In this document: one piece after another, positions 35,167 to 43,136 of the stretch
Numbering within the stretch: the stretch's first letter is position 1
Layout of the letters: every line of letters begins with the position of its first letter
NCBI RefSeq assembly: GCF_921292975.1
Contig: NZ_CAKLCM010000003.1
Location: 310,001 to 374,000, forward strand
Origin: Vibrio hippocampi
Lineage (GTDB): Bacteria; Pseudomonadota; Gammaproteobacteria; Enterobacterales; Vibrionaceae
Reading direction: 5' to 3'
Length of the DNA stretch: 64,000 nt
Notes under the pieces: generated by a model
Seen by the model: only the letters and a program-made list of their open reading frames with translations
Databases searched by the model: none
Told to the model about the DNA's origin: nothing
Position numbers and translations under genes: made by a program

Positions 35167-36362
35167 GACTTCATTCGCAGGATAATGCCTCGGATAACAT
35201 CAAGGAATGCCAAGAACCCGACAGGTTTCTCGCCACTAATCCATGCCAATCCAACAGAGCCAACAGGAATATCGTAGCCTTCGGTTTCGTGGATTTTTAA
35301 ACGAACAAAGTGGTGTTTGTTATTGACGTTCTTACCCGTGGTTGCTCGTACAGAATCATCAAACCCTAACAATGTACCTTGCGATTCACCGGTCGCCTCT
35401 ACAATGCCTTCTACTTCTGCCGAGAACACATGTCCAGGATAAACGGAAGTAGAAAACTCTGCTGCTTGTCCCGGTTTCACGTTGCGTATCGCTTGATGGT
35501 TAACTCGCATCAAAACGTACTTTTCATCGGTATACATCTGGATACGCGGCATCGTCGATAAACGTTGACCTTCGCGCAGAATGAAGTTGGTCACATAGCC
35601 ATCGGTAGGTGCATAAACCTTGGTGCTATCTAATTCCCATTTCGCTTTTTCGACACCTTCTTGAGCAGAGCGTAAGTCGATAACACGATTGTCGACGGTC
35701 ATTTCTGATTTAGCGATGTTGAGCTTTGATTTATCAACATCGACTTTGAGCTTATCAAGTTCCGCCTCTATTTGCGCCACATTGTGAACCGCAATATCGA
35801 CCAAGCTTTGTTGTTTGTCGATGTCGCTTTCAGTAATGGTGTTGCTGACCGCTGAGTTCTGTTGTTGATAGCGCTTAAGCATTTTTTGTTGCAACTGCAA
35901 ATCGACTCGTGCGGATTGCAATTGGCTCTCTGTGGAGGTCACGCTCTTTTGCATCGCTTGGTAGCTTGCTTGCGCAATTTGCACATCGCCTTTCGCGCTA
36001 TCAAGAGCGACTTTTGCTGCATCATTAGCGATTAACGCTTGCTCATAAGCAATCTCAAACGACGTCGGGTCTACTTCATAGATAAGCTGACCTTTTTTGA
36101 TTTTTTGGTTGGGTTCAATGTGCAGCGCAACAACCTTACCCTTTACATTTAAAGAATCAGGGCGCAGTTGAATATGCGGAGATTGCACTAAGGAGCCTCC
36201 GGAGAGATCCATTGGCGTATAGTTGATCAATCCAACCCAAACAAACATCAACCAAGCAACGCCACCGATGTAAGCAAAGCCCTTAGAAAACTTGTTCCAA
36301 GGCATGCCGATCAAGCGCAAAAGATAAATAAATAGAGCCCATACCGCTAAGCCTTCTAACAT
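35139..36362 (-). CDS. yiaV: HlyD/EmrA-family membrane fusion protein (YiaV-like)
   Basis: A 407-aa protein with an N-terminal membrane region (~2-45), a lipoyl-like domain (GKVVALHIEPNQKIKKGQLIYEVDP, ~75-99), a long coiled-coil hairpin (~110-235) and a returning half (VYAPTDGYVTNFILREGQRL, ~245-264). It overlaps the DUF3302 gene by 7 bases; this pair is arranged like yiaV-yiaW of E. coli. It has no partner exporter next to it. The last nine codons are duplicated 1.95 kb away, at the far side of the ATPase islet. Confidence 0.88.
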   Translation of the reverse strand: MLEGLAVWALFIYLLRLIGMPWNKFSKGFAYIGGVAWLMFVWVGLINYTPMDLSGGSLVQSPHIQLRPDSLNVKGKVVALHIEPNQKIKKGQLIYEVDPTSFEIAYEQALIANDAAKVALDSAKGDVQIAQASYQAMQKSVTSTESQLQSARVDLQLQQKMLKRYQQQNSAVSNTITESDIDKQQSLVDIAVHNVAQIEAELDKLKVDVDKSKLNIAKSEMTVDNRVIDLRSAQEGVEKAKWELDSTKVYAPTDGYVTNFILREGQRLSTMPRIQMYTDEKYVLMRVNHQAIRNVKPGQAAEFSTSVYPGHVFSAEVEGIVEATGESQGTLLGFDDSVRATTGKNVNNKHHFVRLKIHETEGYDIPVGSVGLAWISGEKPVGFLAFLDVIRGIILRMKSQLYFFYSI

Positions 36363-36676
36363 GATTTATCCTCCTTCGGTTGTGGCGTTGCTTTCCAGAT
36401 ATCTCGTAAGTGAATAATGGCTTTTTCCATATCAACGAACGCGATAATGACCGCGAGAACCCATACCCAGTGCCATATAAAGCCAATCCATGTTAAGGCT
36501 GTAATCAATCCAAGTTGATTATGTTCGCGGCTATGCGCTTTATTGATCGGTAGCTCATGGATACGCCAGAATCCGTAGACTGCGGCGACAACGCTGGCAA
36601 TTAGTACCACACCAGACACAATATGCAGTGCTGTGTCTGCGCCAGTACCAACAAATGGAACACTCAGTAAGCTCAT
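36356..36676 (-). CDS. yiaW: DUF3302 inner-membrane protein (YiaW-like)
   Basis: A 106-aa protein with two hydrophobic helices (~15-36 and ~58-80) and a polar link containing HELPINKAHSREHNQ. Its size and position directly before an HlyD-family gene match E. coli YiaW. AAAGG lies 7 bases before the ATG. It is divergent from the AraC-type regulator, with a 122-base gap. Function is unknown; a role in envelope integrity is described for the pair in enterics only loosely. Confidence 0.8.
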   Translation of the reverse strand: MSLLSVPFVGTGADTALHIVSGVVLIASVVAAVYGFWRIHELPINKAHSREHNQLGLITALTWIGFIWHWVWVLAVIIAFVDMEKAIIHLRDIWKATPQPKEDKSC

Positions 36677-36798
36677 GTTTTACCTTTATTAATTTTTCGA
36701 GGCGTTGATTCTAGCGATACGGTGAATAAAGGTTTACAAATTGATAGATTTCATCAAAAATTAAGGCAATTTGATGTTTTTAGTGTTGCGGGTGATGT

Positions 36799-37809
36799 AT
36801 GTTTACCAATGTGAATTTTGTGAGAACCATGGGAATACAAGGATTATTCTCAGAGTTACAAAGTACTTACTCTCTAACGAGTGATGAATTAGGGATCCCT
36901 AAGTCAGTGTTGGATAACCCCTCGACGTTAATTCCTGTCTCTGTTCTTAATGATTACTATCGAGAATTAGAACTGAAAACAGGGGACCCCGATGCCGTGC
37001 TCAATTTAGTCAGTCAACTCAGTCTTGAACGACTGGGTTCGTTAGGGCGTTGGTTTTTATCAGGCCATGATCTTGCATCAGCAATACGTCGCATTAATTT
37101 TGGCATTACCTGTATTCAGTCCGGTGCTATTTTGGCGGGTGAAATGGCAGGGCCGCTGGCTAAATGGACCTATAAAAATGACTCTATCGATTCAGATAAC
37201 AAAGTGCATGAAGGGATTAGAGTCGTCAATTTTATGCTACGAACCTTGAAGCATTATCTTGGAGAGAACTATTCTCCAGACCGCGTTTGCCTGCCTGGAA
37301 ACCGAAGGAATCATGCTAAGTATCAGGCTTATTTTGGCTGTGAGGTAGAGTGGAATCACGACCAAGCCGAGATTTGGTTGCCAAATAAAATGCGGTTACA
37401 GGGCAACAAAGTGCCAAGCGTAGAGGCCTCTAAGCTCGCGATGAGTTTCTCAGACCTTGATCGATTTCTCAACATGCCCGATCCCAACGACTATGCCAAG
37501 GTGCTGTACGAGACCATCAATTACAGTCGACACTTTGGTTTACCAACATTAGAAAGAGTCAGTGCCTTATTGGGGTTATCCGAGCAACAATTGCAGCGTC
37601 GGTTACATAATTTGGGTCTTAACTTTAGTTATGTGGTGGGTTTTGTCTTGTCGGGTGAGGCTGTGATTCAAATTACTGCGGGTATTTCGGTTGAGCAGGT
37701 GGCTAAAAATTTGGGTTACAACAATGTCACCAGCTTCGGAAGGATGTTTAAAAAGTACCGAGGCGTGACACCGGCTCAATATCGACGCAATGTCATTACT
37801 GCCTATTAA
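36799..37809 (+). CDS. AraC family transcriptional regulator
   Basis: A 336-aa protein with an N-terminal arabinose-binding-like domain of the OruR/ArgR-type AraC group and a C-terminal pair of HTH motifs. The first is LPTLERVSALLGLSEQQLQRRL (~250-271); the second is SVEQVAKNLGYNNVTSFGRMFKKYRGVTPAQYRR (~297-330), the AraC signature. It is divergent from yiaW-yiaV and a likely regulator of that pair. Confidence 0.9.
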   Translation: MFTNVNFVRTMGIQGLFSELQSTYSLTSDELGIPKSVLDNPSTLIPVSVLNDYYRELELKTGDPDAVLNLVSQLSLERLGSLGRWFLSGHDLASAIRRINFGITCIQSGAILAGEMAGPLAKWTYKNDSIDSDNKVHEGIRVVNFMLRTLKHYLGENYSPDRVCLPGNRRNHAKYQAYFGCEVEWNHDQAEIWLPNKMRLQGNKVPSVEASKLAMSFSDLDRFLNMPDPNDYAKVLYETINYSRHFGLPTLERVSALLGLSEQQLQRRLHNLGLNFSYVVGFVLSGEAVIQITAGISVEQVAKNLGYNNVTSFGRMFKKYRGVTPAQYRRNVITAY

Positions 37810-37841
37810 GTGATACGGTATGCTGATAACGCTCTAAATGA

Positions 37842-37936
37842 CAAATAAAGCTGTTTATGGAAAATAGAGCGCTTAATGGCAAATAGAGCTCTTAATGGTA
37901 AATAGAGCTGTTCATGAAAAATAAAGCTGTTTATGG
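37842..37936. repeat. 19-bp tandem repeat, five copies
   Basis: Five consecutive 19-base units of the type AAAATAGAGCTGTTTATGG fill 37842-37936 with no gaps. They differ by a few bases each, mostly in the middle. No gene is coded here. Confidence 0.88.
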
Positions 37937-37974
37937 CACAATGCACCTTAAATTCGCTGAGCAACCTTACTGCC

Positions 37975-38048
37975 TATGTTTAACGTAAAACCTGTGTCTA
38001 ACGTAAAAACTATGTTTAACCAAAAAAACTATGTCTAACGAAAAAAAC
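37975..38048 (+). repeat. 18/19-bp tandem repeat, four copies, spanning the GT9 start codon
   Basis: Units TATGTTTAACGTAAAACC, TGTGTCTAACGTAAAAAC and two 19-base versions (TATGTTTAACCAAAAAAAC, TATGTCTAACGAAAAAAAC) follow each other. The ATG at 38031, the start of the first glycosyltransferase gene, lies in the fourth unit. An upstream 20-codon frame (ATG 37976) ends with TAA at 38036-38038, overlapping that start. Confidence 0.85.
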
Positions 38049-39140
38049 TATAAAAAGATCTTATTACTCGCCAACCACTGTATCGGTGACAGTTTGTTTG
38101 TGACGACTTTTTCTCGTAGCTTGCGTGCACGTTATCCTGATGCTCAAATTGATGTATTAGTGGATACGCGCGGTAAAATGGTGTTTAGCACTAATCCGGA
38201 TGTGTCTAATGTTATTTCGCTTTCTCGGCGTCCTAATGTTAAGGAATGCTTGGGTGTTTTACGTGAATATGGTCGCTATGATTTGGTGGTTAATGAACGC
38301 CAGAATGATCGCCCCACGCTCTATAGTTTTCTATTTGGAAGAGAGCGCCTTGGGGTTCTACCTAAACCTCCCGCCGTCGCCAAATTTCGCCGCAAGATCA
38401 ACACCCACGCCATTTTTGAGCATGGTAATAGAGAGCATAGAATGAGCCGTATGGCGAGAATGCTCGAGGCGATCAATGTGCCTGTCGTGCCCAAATTAGT
38501 CTCTCCTTACGAAGCCATTCCCGAATCCGTTTTAGCGAAATTACCGAAAAAATATCTGGTTATACACACACCTGCTTCAAATGAGATAAAGCAATGGTCG
38601 GTCGATTATTGGGTTGAAACCATTAAGCAATTGATCGCGGCAGGATATAATCTGGTACTGACCGGGGCACCTGGTGGGCGCGATGCCAAGATTGTTGGTG
38701 AGATTGTCGGTGAAATTGCTTCTCAGTATGGAGAGCACCCGCAGTTGTTCAATTTAATTGGCGAGCTGACACTGGCTCAAACGTCGGCGTTGATTAAAGC
38801 AAGCATGGGCTTTGTCGGTACAGATAGTGGTCCCGGTCATTTGGCATCGAGTTACAATGTACCGATTATTTCCATTATTAGTGTTGCAGCGGCGAGTGAG
38901 TGGTCTCCTTGGCCGTATGAGCATCCTATCGATGGCAATAAAAACCTATGGAGCAACCGTATTCCTGTGAAACAGGTGATCGGTAATGTGACGGTTTTAC
39001 AGTCTGATAGAGACTGTGTTCCGTGCTCAGGTAATAGTTGTAAGATAAGCGATGATCTACATTCACCCTGCTTAAACGACATTACACCGCAACGTGTGGT
39101 TGCTGCCGTGTTAGATGCTGTACCACTAGAGAACCATTGA
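38031..39140 (+). CDS. Glycosyltransferase family 9 (heptosyltransferase-like)
   Basis: A 369-aa GT9 protein. The N-terminal Rossmann domain begins KILLLANHCIGDSLFVTTFSRSL and the C-terminal nucleotide-sugar domain has MGFVGTDSGPGHLASSYNVPIISI (~263-286), the GT9 signature with the conserved D-S/T-G-P-x-H. It likely adds heptose or a related sugar to lipopolysaccharide core at the inner membrane. Four cysteines near the end (DCVPCSGNSCK...SPCL) resemble those of WaaF/WaaQ-type enzymes. It lacks a normal Shine-Dalgarno; the start lies in a tandem repeat. Overlaps the next gene by 4 bases. Confidence 0.88.
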   Translation: MSNEKNYKKILLLANHCIGDSLFVTTFSRSLRARYPDAQIDVLVDTRGKMVFSTNPDVSNVISLSRRPNVKECLGVLREYGRYDLVVNERQNDRPTLYSFLFGRERLGVLPKPPAVAKFRRKINTHAIFEHGNREHRMSRMARMLEAINVPVVPKLVSPYEAIPESVLAKLPKKYLVIHTPASNEIKQWSVDYWVETIKQLIAAGYNLVLTGAPGGRDAKIVGEIVGEIASQYGEHPQLFNLIGELTLAQTSALIKASMGFVGTDSGPGHLASSYNVPIISIISVAAASEWSPWPYEHPIDGNKNLWSNRIPVKQVIGNVTVLQSDRDCVPCSGNSCKISDDLHSPCLNDITPQRVVAAVLDAVPLENH

Positions 39141-40171
39141 TGATAAAAGCTTCCCCTAATTCAATTTGCGTATTAAGGCTTTCTGCGATTGGTGATGTCT
39201 GCCACGCATTGGCAACAGTGCAACTGATTCAACGTACTTATCCGGACACTAAGATTACTTGGATCATGGGAAAGATAGAGGCGCAATTACTCGGTGACCT
39301 ACCGGATGTTGAGGTGGTTGTTTTTGATAAATCTCAGGGTCTACAAGGGATGAAAGCGGTTTGGCGTCAGCTAGCGGGTCGCAAGTTCGACTATTTGCTT
39401 CATATGCAGGTAGCGCTGCGTGCCAGTGTTTTAACGCTTGGGATCAAAGCTAAGGTTAAATTAGGCTTTAGTTGGAAGCGCGCCAAAGAAGGACAGTGGT
39501 TATTTACTAATCGCAAGCTACCGAATAGCCATTCATCTCATGTTTTGGATAACTTTGCCGATTTTGCGGGCTATCTGGGTTGTCAGGTCACGGATCCGAG
39601 TTGGTTTATTCCCACGGAACCCTCGCCATTACCACTGCAGGCAACGCCTTACGTGGTGATCAGCCCAGCAGCGAGCAAGGATGAGCGCAACTGGCTGAGT
39701 GAACGCTACGCTGCGATAGCGGATTATGCGGTTGAAAAAGGCTATCACGTGGTACTGTGTGGCTCACCAGCAGAGCGAGAGCGCAAGTTGGCGTTGGATA
39801 TTGTTTCTCAATGCCGTGAAGACACTCAAAAGCAGTTAATTGATCTTGTGGGCAAAACAAATCTAAAGCAGCTTTGCTCGGTATTGAAACAGGCAGAACT
39901 CGTTATAGCGCCGGATTCAGGTCCCGCACATATTGCCACAACGCAAGGGACACCTGTGATTGGACTTTACGCACATAGTAACCCACAGCGAACTGGACCC
40001 TACAACTCATTACACTGGGTTGTGTCGGTTTATGATCAAGTTGTCCAAGAACAGTATGGTAAACCCGTTAGTGAGCTTAAATGGGCGACAAGAGTTAAAG
40101 GTAAAAACTTGATGGAAAGAATTACGCTCGATCAGGTTCAGAAAACCTTTGATGCTATCGTTGACAACTAG
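39137..40171 (+). CDS. Glycosyltransferase family 9 (heptosyltransferase-like)
   Basis: A 344-aa GT9 protein. SICVLRLSAIGDVCHALATVQLI opens the donor-binding fold with the GD-x-C-HA motif, and LVIAPDSGPAHIATTQGTPVIGLYAHSNPQRTGPYNS (~255-291) is the C-terminal signature, including the NPxRTGP stretch of heptosyltransferase I-like enzymes. It is co-translated with the upstream GT9 gene (ATGA overlap) and followed by a terminator. A lipopolysaccharide core role is expected, but no other core genes are nearby. Confidence 0.9.
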   Translation: MMIKASPNSICVLRLSAIGDVCHALATVQLIQRTYPDTKITWIMGKIEAQLLGDLPDVEVVVFDKSQGLQGMKAVWRQLAGRKFDYLLHMQVALRASVLTLGIKAKVKLGFSWKRAKEGQWLFTNRKLPNSHSSHVLDNFADFAGYLGCQVTDPSWFIPTEPSPLPLQATPYVVISPAASKDERNWLSERYAAIADYAVEKGYHVVLCGSPAERERKLALDIVSQCREDTQKQLIDLVGKTNLKQLCSVLKQAELVIAPDSGPAHIATTQGTPVIGLYAHSNPQRTGPYNSLHWVVSVYDQVVQEQYGKPVSELKWATRVKGKNLMERITLDQVQKTFDAIVDN

Positions 40172-40202
40172 TCATCATTCCGCGATTCAATCAGTGATAA
40201 CG

Positions 40203-40237
40203 AACAACCCTAGCAATCAAACGGCTAGGGTTGTTTC
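40203..40237 (+). terminator. Rho-independent terminator after the GT9 pair
   Basis: AACAACCCTAGC (40203-40214) pairs with GCTAGGGTTGTT (40224-40235) around a 9-base loop, 31 bases after the second GT9 stop. Confidence 0.85.
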
Positions 40238-40292
40238 ATTATAAGAGTAATGATTGCTGGCGTTAGTTTTGGCGAGGTTAATGTTGGCTGTC

Positions 40293-40387
40293 TTAGCGCT
40301 GGCAATGTTAGTACTGGAAATGTTAGTACTTACTGTCAATGCTAGTACTAGCAATAGTCGCACTGGAAATATTAGTTCTGACGATGG
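40293..40387. repeat. Degenerate ~15-bp tandem repeat overlapping a small gene's end
   Basis: Units such as TTAGCGCTGGCAATG, TTAGTACTGGAAATG, CTAGTACTAGCAATAG and TCGCACTGGAAATAT follow one another with length 15-19. The last unit and a half lie in the final codons of the minus-strand gene ending at 40372. Confidence 0.65.
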
Positions 40388-40590
40388 CGAGTTACGTCTT
40401 CATATTCCCCTTCGAGCGTTGTCCCCGATTGCGATTGGAAAGGGCTCTGTGTTTGTTTTTTTAGTTGTTGCTTGATGCTTTTACCGGCGATAAGCGCCGC
40501 GATTGTCAATGGAATAGCCAGCAGCAAGCTAAATATCATGGTAAATAGACCAACAAAAAGTGCGGTGATGGTGACGAGTAACTGTCTCAT
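40372..40590 (-). CDS. Small membrane protein, unknown function
   Basis: A 72-aa protein: MRQLLVTITALFVGLFTMIF and a second hydrophobic stretch (~18-37) make one long or two short helices. A basic stretch (KSIKQQLKKQTQ) and a polar tail (TTLEGEYEDVTRHRQN) follow. AGAGG lies 9 bases upstream of the ATG on the minus strand. It is convergent with the GT9 pair. Its C-terminal codons fall in a degenerate tandem repeat. No family recognised. Confidence 0.65.
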   Translation of the reverse strand: MRQLLVTITALFVGLFTMIFSLLLAIPLTIAALIAGKSIKQQLKKQTQSPFQSQSGTTLEGEYEDVTRHRQN

Positions 40591-40769
40591 GATCTTTGAC
40601 CTCTTGAGCGGTGGAGATAAGAGTAACGTGAATCGAGATAAGGGTATTTAATAAGACATTGCCAAACAATACTAAATCTGTAACGAAACTCCTTTAGACT
40701 GCCGTTACAATAATGCGATTAACATGAACCAAACATGAATGTGTTGGAAATAATTGATCGTCCAAAAAG

Positions 40770-40873
40770 AAAAAAAGCCACTTGAATAATCAAGTGGCTG
40801 AAAAATATGTGAACAAATTGGTTCACTAACAACGTCAGTTGGCTAGGTGACCTTCTAATAAATTAGAGGGTCG
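40770..40873 (-). ncRNA. qrr: Qrr quorum-regulatory small RNA
   Basis: A ~104-nt RNA on the minus strand with every Qrr hallmark. The invariant pairing core is CACCTAGCCAACTGACGTTG (part of 40822-40852), followed by TTAGTGAA. The 5' end folds as GACCCTC...GAAGGTC (40849-40872). The 3' end is a strong terminator, AGCCACTTGA-loop-TCAAGTGGCT, followed by a T-run (40770-40799). A perfect -24/-12 promoter lies just upstream. Qrr RNAs, with Hfq, control LuxR/HapR and other mRNAs at low cell density when LuxO is phosphorylated. Vibrios often have several; which one this is cannot be told. Confidence 0.96.
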
Positions 40874-40884
40874 ACTCTAATAAA

Positions 40885-40900
40885 GCAGACATCGTGCCAA
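40885..40900 (-). promoter_or_regulatory. Sigma-54 promoter of Qrr
   Basis: Minus strand TTGGCACGATGTCTGC: the GG and GC of the -24/-12 elements are separated by exactly 10 bases. The expected transcription start is near 40873. Confidence 0.93.
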
Positions 40901-41080
40901 CATTGGAAATGTGCAGTTACAAGTCATCACTTTTATACATATTATTTTATATGGAACGTAAAAACAGCGAAAACTAACGACTTTGCTGAGGTCGGTCGGC
41001 GAATGATCGCCAAAACCCTGACCATACCTCGATACCTCCGGGCTTTCTAAAGTTAAAATATCGATAAAGTTACGCTTAAT

Positions 41081-41107
41081 TCGCGATATGCAATTCGCAT
41101 ATTGCAA
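41081..41107 (-). promoter_or_regulatory. Two adjacent LuxO-like enhancer sites
   Basis: Minus strand TTGCAATATGCGA (41095-41107) matches the LuxO consensus TTGCAW3TGCAA at 12 of 13 bases. TTGCATATCGCGA (41081-41093) is a weaker neighbour. They lie ~210-230 bases upstream of the Qrr start, a usual distance for sigma-54 enhancers, and ~140 bases upstream of the divergent GGDEF gene. Confidence 0.7.
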
Positions 41108-41241
41108 AAATATTGCTTAATGCGACTGATATATTAATCATTATGAAACAAAAAACACGAGGAAACCGCACTTCTTGAGTGGATTATTAATTTGAAGTCA
41201 GCTAGCTTTATAACACTGAGCATGGATGGAGATGTATCTAT

Positions 41242-42195
41242 ATGCAACCTGCGCCGATTCCACAGGATGATGAATCCCGCATCAGAGCAATAAGGCAACT
41301 GAGGATATCCCAACAGTCTGAAGAGCGTTTCGACCGTATCACACGTTTAGCCAAGCGAATGTTCAATGTGGACATGGCTCTCGTCACTGTTATTGATAGA
41401 GATACTCAATGGTTTAAATCTGTCATGGGCTTTGAGGGCACTCAAACAGGACGCGATATCTCTTTCTGTGGACATGCGATTCTTGGCGATGAACCCTTTA
41501 TTGTTCCTGATGCTTCAAGAGACCGTCGATTTTTTGATAATCCACAGGTTGTTGATGAACCTAACATCCGCTTTTACGCTGGGGTACCGCTTAAACTGGC
41601 ACAAGGTTTTAAAATAGGAACCCTGTGTATTGTCGACAGCCGTCCGAGGCATTTCTCTGATCAAGACGTCTCTGACTTAATGGATTTGGCAAACCTTGCT
41701 GAAAGTGAGTTGGCGGCAAATCTGGATTCAACGATTGATGAATTAACACAGATTTCAAATCGACGTGGGTTTATCACGCTGGCTGATAAAGTCATTCAAA
41801 ATTGCCGCTTCCGCACCGAACCTTTTAGCCTAGCGCTGTTTGACTTGGATAAGTTTAAATTGATCAATGATAACTTGGGGCATAGTGTCGGAGATGAAGC
41901 GCTCACGACCTTTGCTTGCTTATTGACGGAAAATTTTCGAGATTCCGATGTAATCGCCAGAATCGGTGGGGATGAATTTGTCGTTTTGATGTCGGGCACG
42001 ACGGATATTGAGGCTCAGACGCCGCTCTCTCGCTTTGAAGAGCATGTCAGTCAATTTAATCGTAACGAAAAGTCTTCGTATGAATTGAGCTATAGTGTTG
42101 GGGTTGTCTGCTGTTCGCCGTTGGAAGAGGTCAGTCATCAAGATATGCTGCAGCGCGCTGACCAAGCGATGTATTTGTGTAAGCGTAGCCGTTAA
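41242..42195 (+). CDS. GAF-GGDEF diguanylate cyclase
   Basis: A 317-aa cytoplasmic protein: GAF domain (~25-160) then GGDEF domain (~168-317) with the active-site GGDEF at 242-246 (RIGGDEFVVLM). An RDSD inhibitory I-site lies five residues before it (233-236). The motif ELTQISNRRGF opens the domain. It should make c-di-GMP under control of a ligand or redox signal sensed by the GAF. It is divergent from Qrr across a 368-base region. Its 5' leader contains GTCAG and CTAG segments complementary to the Qrr core (see findings). Confidence 0.93.
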   Translation: MQPAPIPQDDESRIRAIRQLRISQQSEERFDRITRLAKRMFNVDMALVTVIDRDTQWFKSVMGFEGTQTGRDISFCGHAILGDEPFIVPDASRDRRFFDNPQVVDEPNIRFYAGVPLKLAQGFKIGTLCIVDSRPRHFSDQDVSDLMDLANLAESELAANLDSTIDELTQISNRRGFITLADKVIQNCRFRTEPFSLALFDLDKFKLINDNLGHSVGDEALTTFACLLTENFRDSDVIARIGGDEFVVLMSGTTDIEAQTPLSRFEEHVSQFNRNEKSSYELSYSVGVVCCSPLEEVSHQDMLQRADQAMYLCKRSR

Positions 42196-42252
42196 GTAAG
42201 CGCTGCGGTTGACTGAGTCTTTGTCCCATTTTCTGCGACTCGCTAGTCTAGT

Positions 42253-42280
42253 AGGAAGTAGGAAGTAGGAAGTAGGAAGT
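42253..42280. repeat. 7-bp tandem repeat, four copies
   Basis: AGGAAGT is repeated four times in a row, with partial copies at both ends, between convergent genes. Confidence 0.85.
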
Positions 42281-42307
42281 AGGTATTTTTCCAATAACCT
42301 CGTTGAA

Positions 42308-42340
42308 AATAAAATGGGAGTCAGGTGAAACTGGACTCCC
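42308..42340 (-). terminator. Terminator of the dienelactone-hydrolase-like gene
   Basis: GGGAGTC (42316-42322) pairs with GACTCCC (42334-42340), with extra pairing inside the loop, and is followed on the minus strand by ATTTTATTTT. Confidence 0.7.
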
Positions 42341-42395
42341 ATGGGGTTATATCTGTACTGGTTTTACTCTGAGTCGTTGATATTGAAACGAAGAA

Positions 42396-43136
42396 TTACA
42401 TGGTTTTCGCTTCAAGGAAGGTTTTAAAAGCGTCCCATGACTTTTTATCCGCATCTTCTCTGTAGCGAGGAGAGCCGAACACAGTAAAGGCATGCGGTGC
42501 TCCACCATAAGTGATCATCTCGTGACCCAATTCAGTCTGTTCAAGTTCTACCGCTAATCCCGCAAAATCTTGCATGGTGATCGCCGTATCGGCAGTACCA
42601 TGTAGGACAAGGATTGGGGCTTTGGTTTGTTGGTAGTTTTGTCCTTCCGGTGTTTTTAAACCGCCATGAAAGGTGACAAAACCGCGAGCATTCATTCCTG
42701 CACGCGCTGATTCAAGTACCGCCGCGCCACCAAAGCAATATCCCATCACCACCGTGTTATCTAGGTTACCCCCTAGTTTGCCCGCTTCTGCTAGGCTCCC
42801 AGCCATAAGCGCTTGCAGTTTTGCTCTATCTTTATAAAGCTCGCCAGTATGCTGCTTTTTATCTTCAACCTTAGTCGGGCGTATATCTTGACCAAATAGG
42901 TCAGCAGCAAAGACGTTATAACCGAGTTCATTCAGCATTTCTGCACGCTTTTCTTCATACTCAGTTAGACCATCCCAATCGTGGATGAGCAGTACAAGCG
43001 GCGCGGTGTCACTGACTTTTGACCAGTATCCCTCATATTTTTTTCCGTTGACATCATAGACAACATGCTCACCTGCAAAAGCGGCAGAGCTAAGTAAACA
43101 AGCACCGAGTGTAAATCCGACGAGCGTTCTATTCAT
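42396..43136 (-). CDS. Secreted dienelactone hydrolase family protein
   Basis: A 246-aa alpha/beta hydrolase with a signal peptide (cleaved near AAFAGEH). The nucleophile elbow is GYCFGGAAV, with Cys in place of Ser as in dienelactone hydrolases. The acid/His pair is likely the Asp in HGTADTAI and the His in GGAPHAF. The lid region contains DLFGQDIRPTKVEDKKQH. The export signal is unusual for a catabolic DLH, so a periplasmic esterase role is more likely. Monocistronic with a terminator. Substrate unknown. Confidence 0.88.
   Translation of the reverse strand: MNRTLVGFTLGACLLSSAAFAGEHVVYDVNGKKYEGYWSKVSDTAPLVLLIHDWDGLTEYEEKRAEMLNELGYNVFAADLFGQDIRPTKVEDKKQHTGELYKDRAKLQALMAGSLAEAGKLGGNLDNTVVMGYCFGGAAVLESARAGMNARGFVTFHGGLKTPEGQNYQQTKAPILVLHGTADTAITMQDFAGLAVELEQTELGHEMITYGGAPHAFTVFGSPRYREDADKKSWDAFKTFLEAKTM

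Noticed and set aside
40877..41107. Minus-strand 76-codon frame upstream of Qrr
   Set aside because: It covers the Qrr promoter and LuxO-like sites, with no ribosome-binding site.
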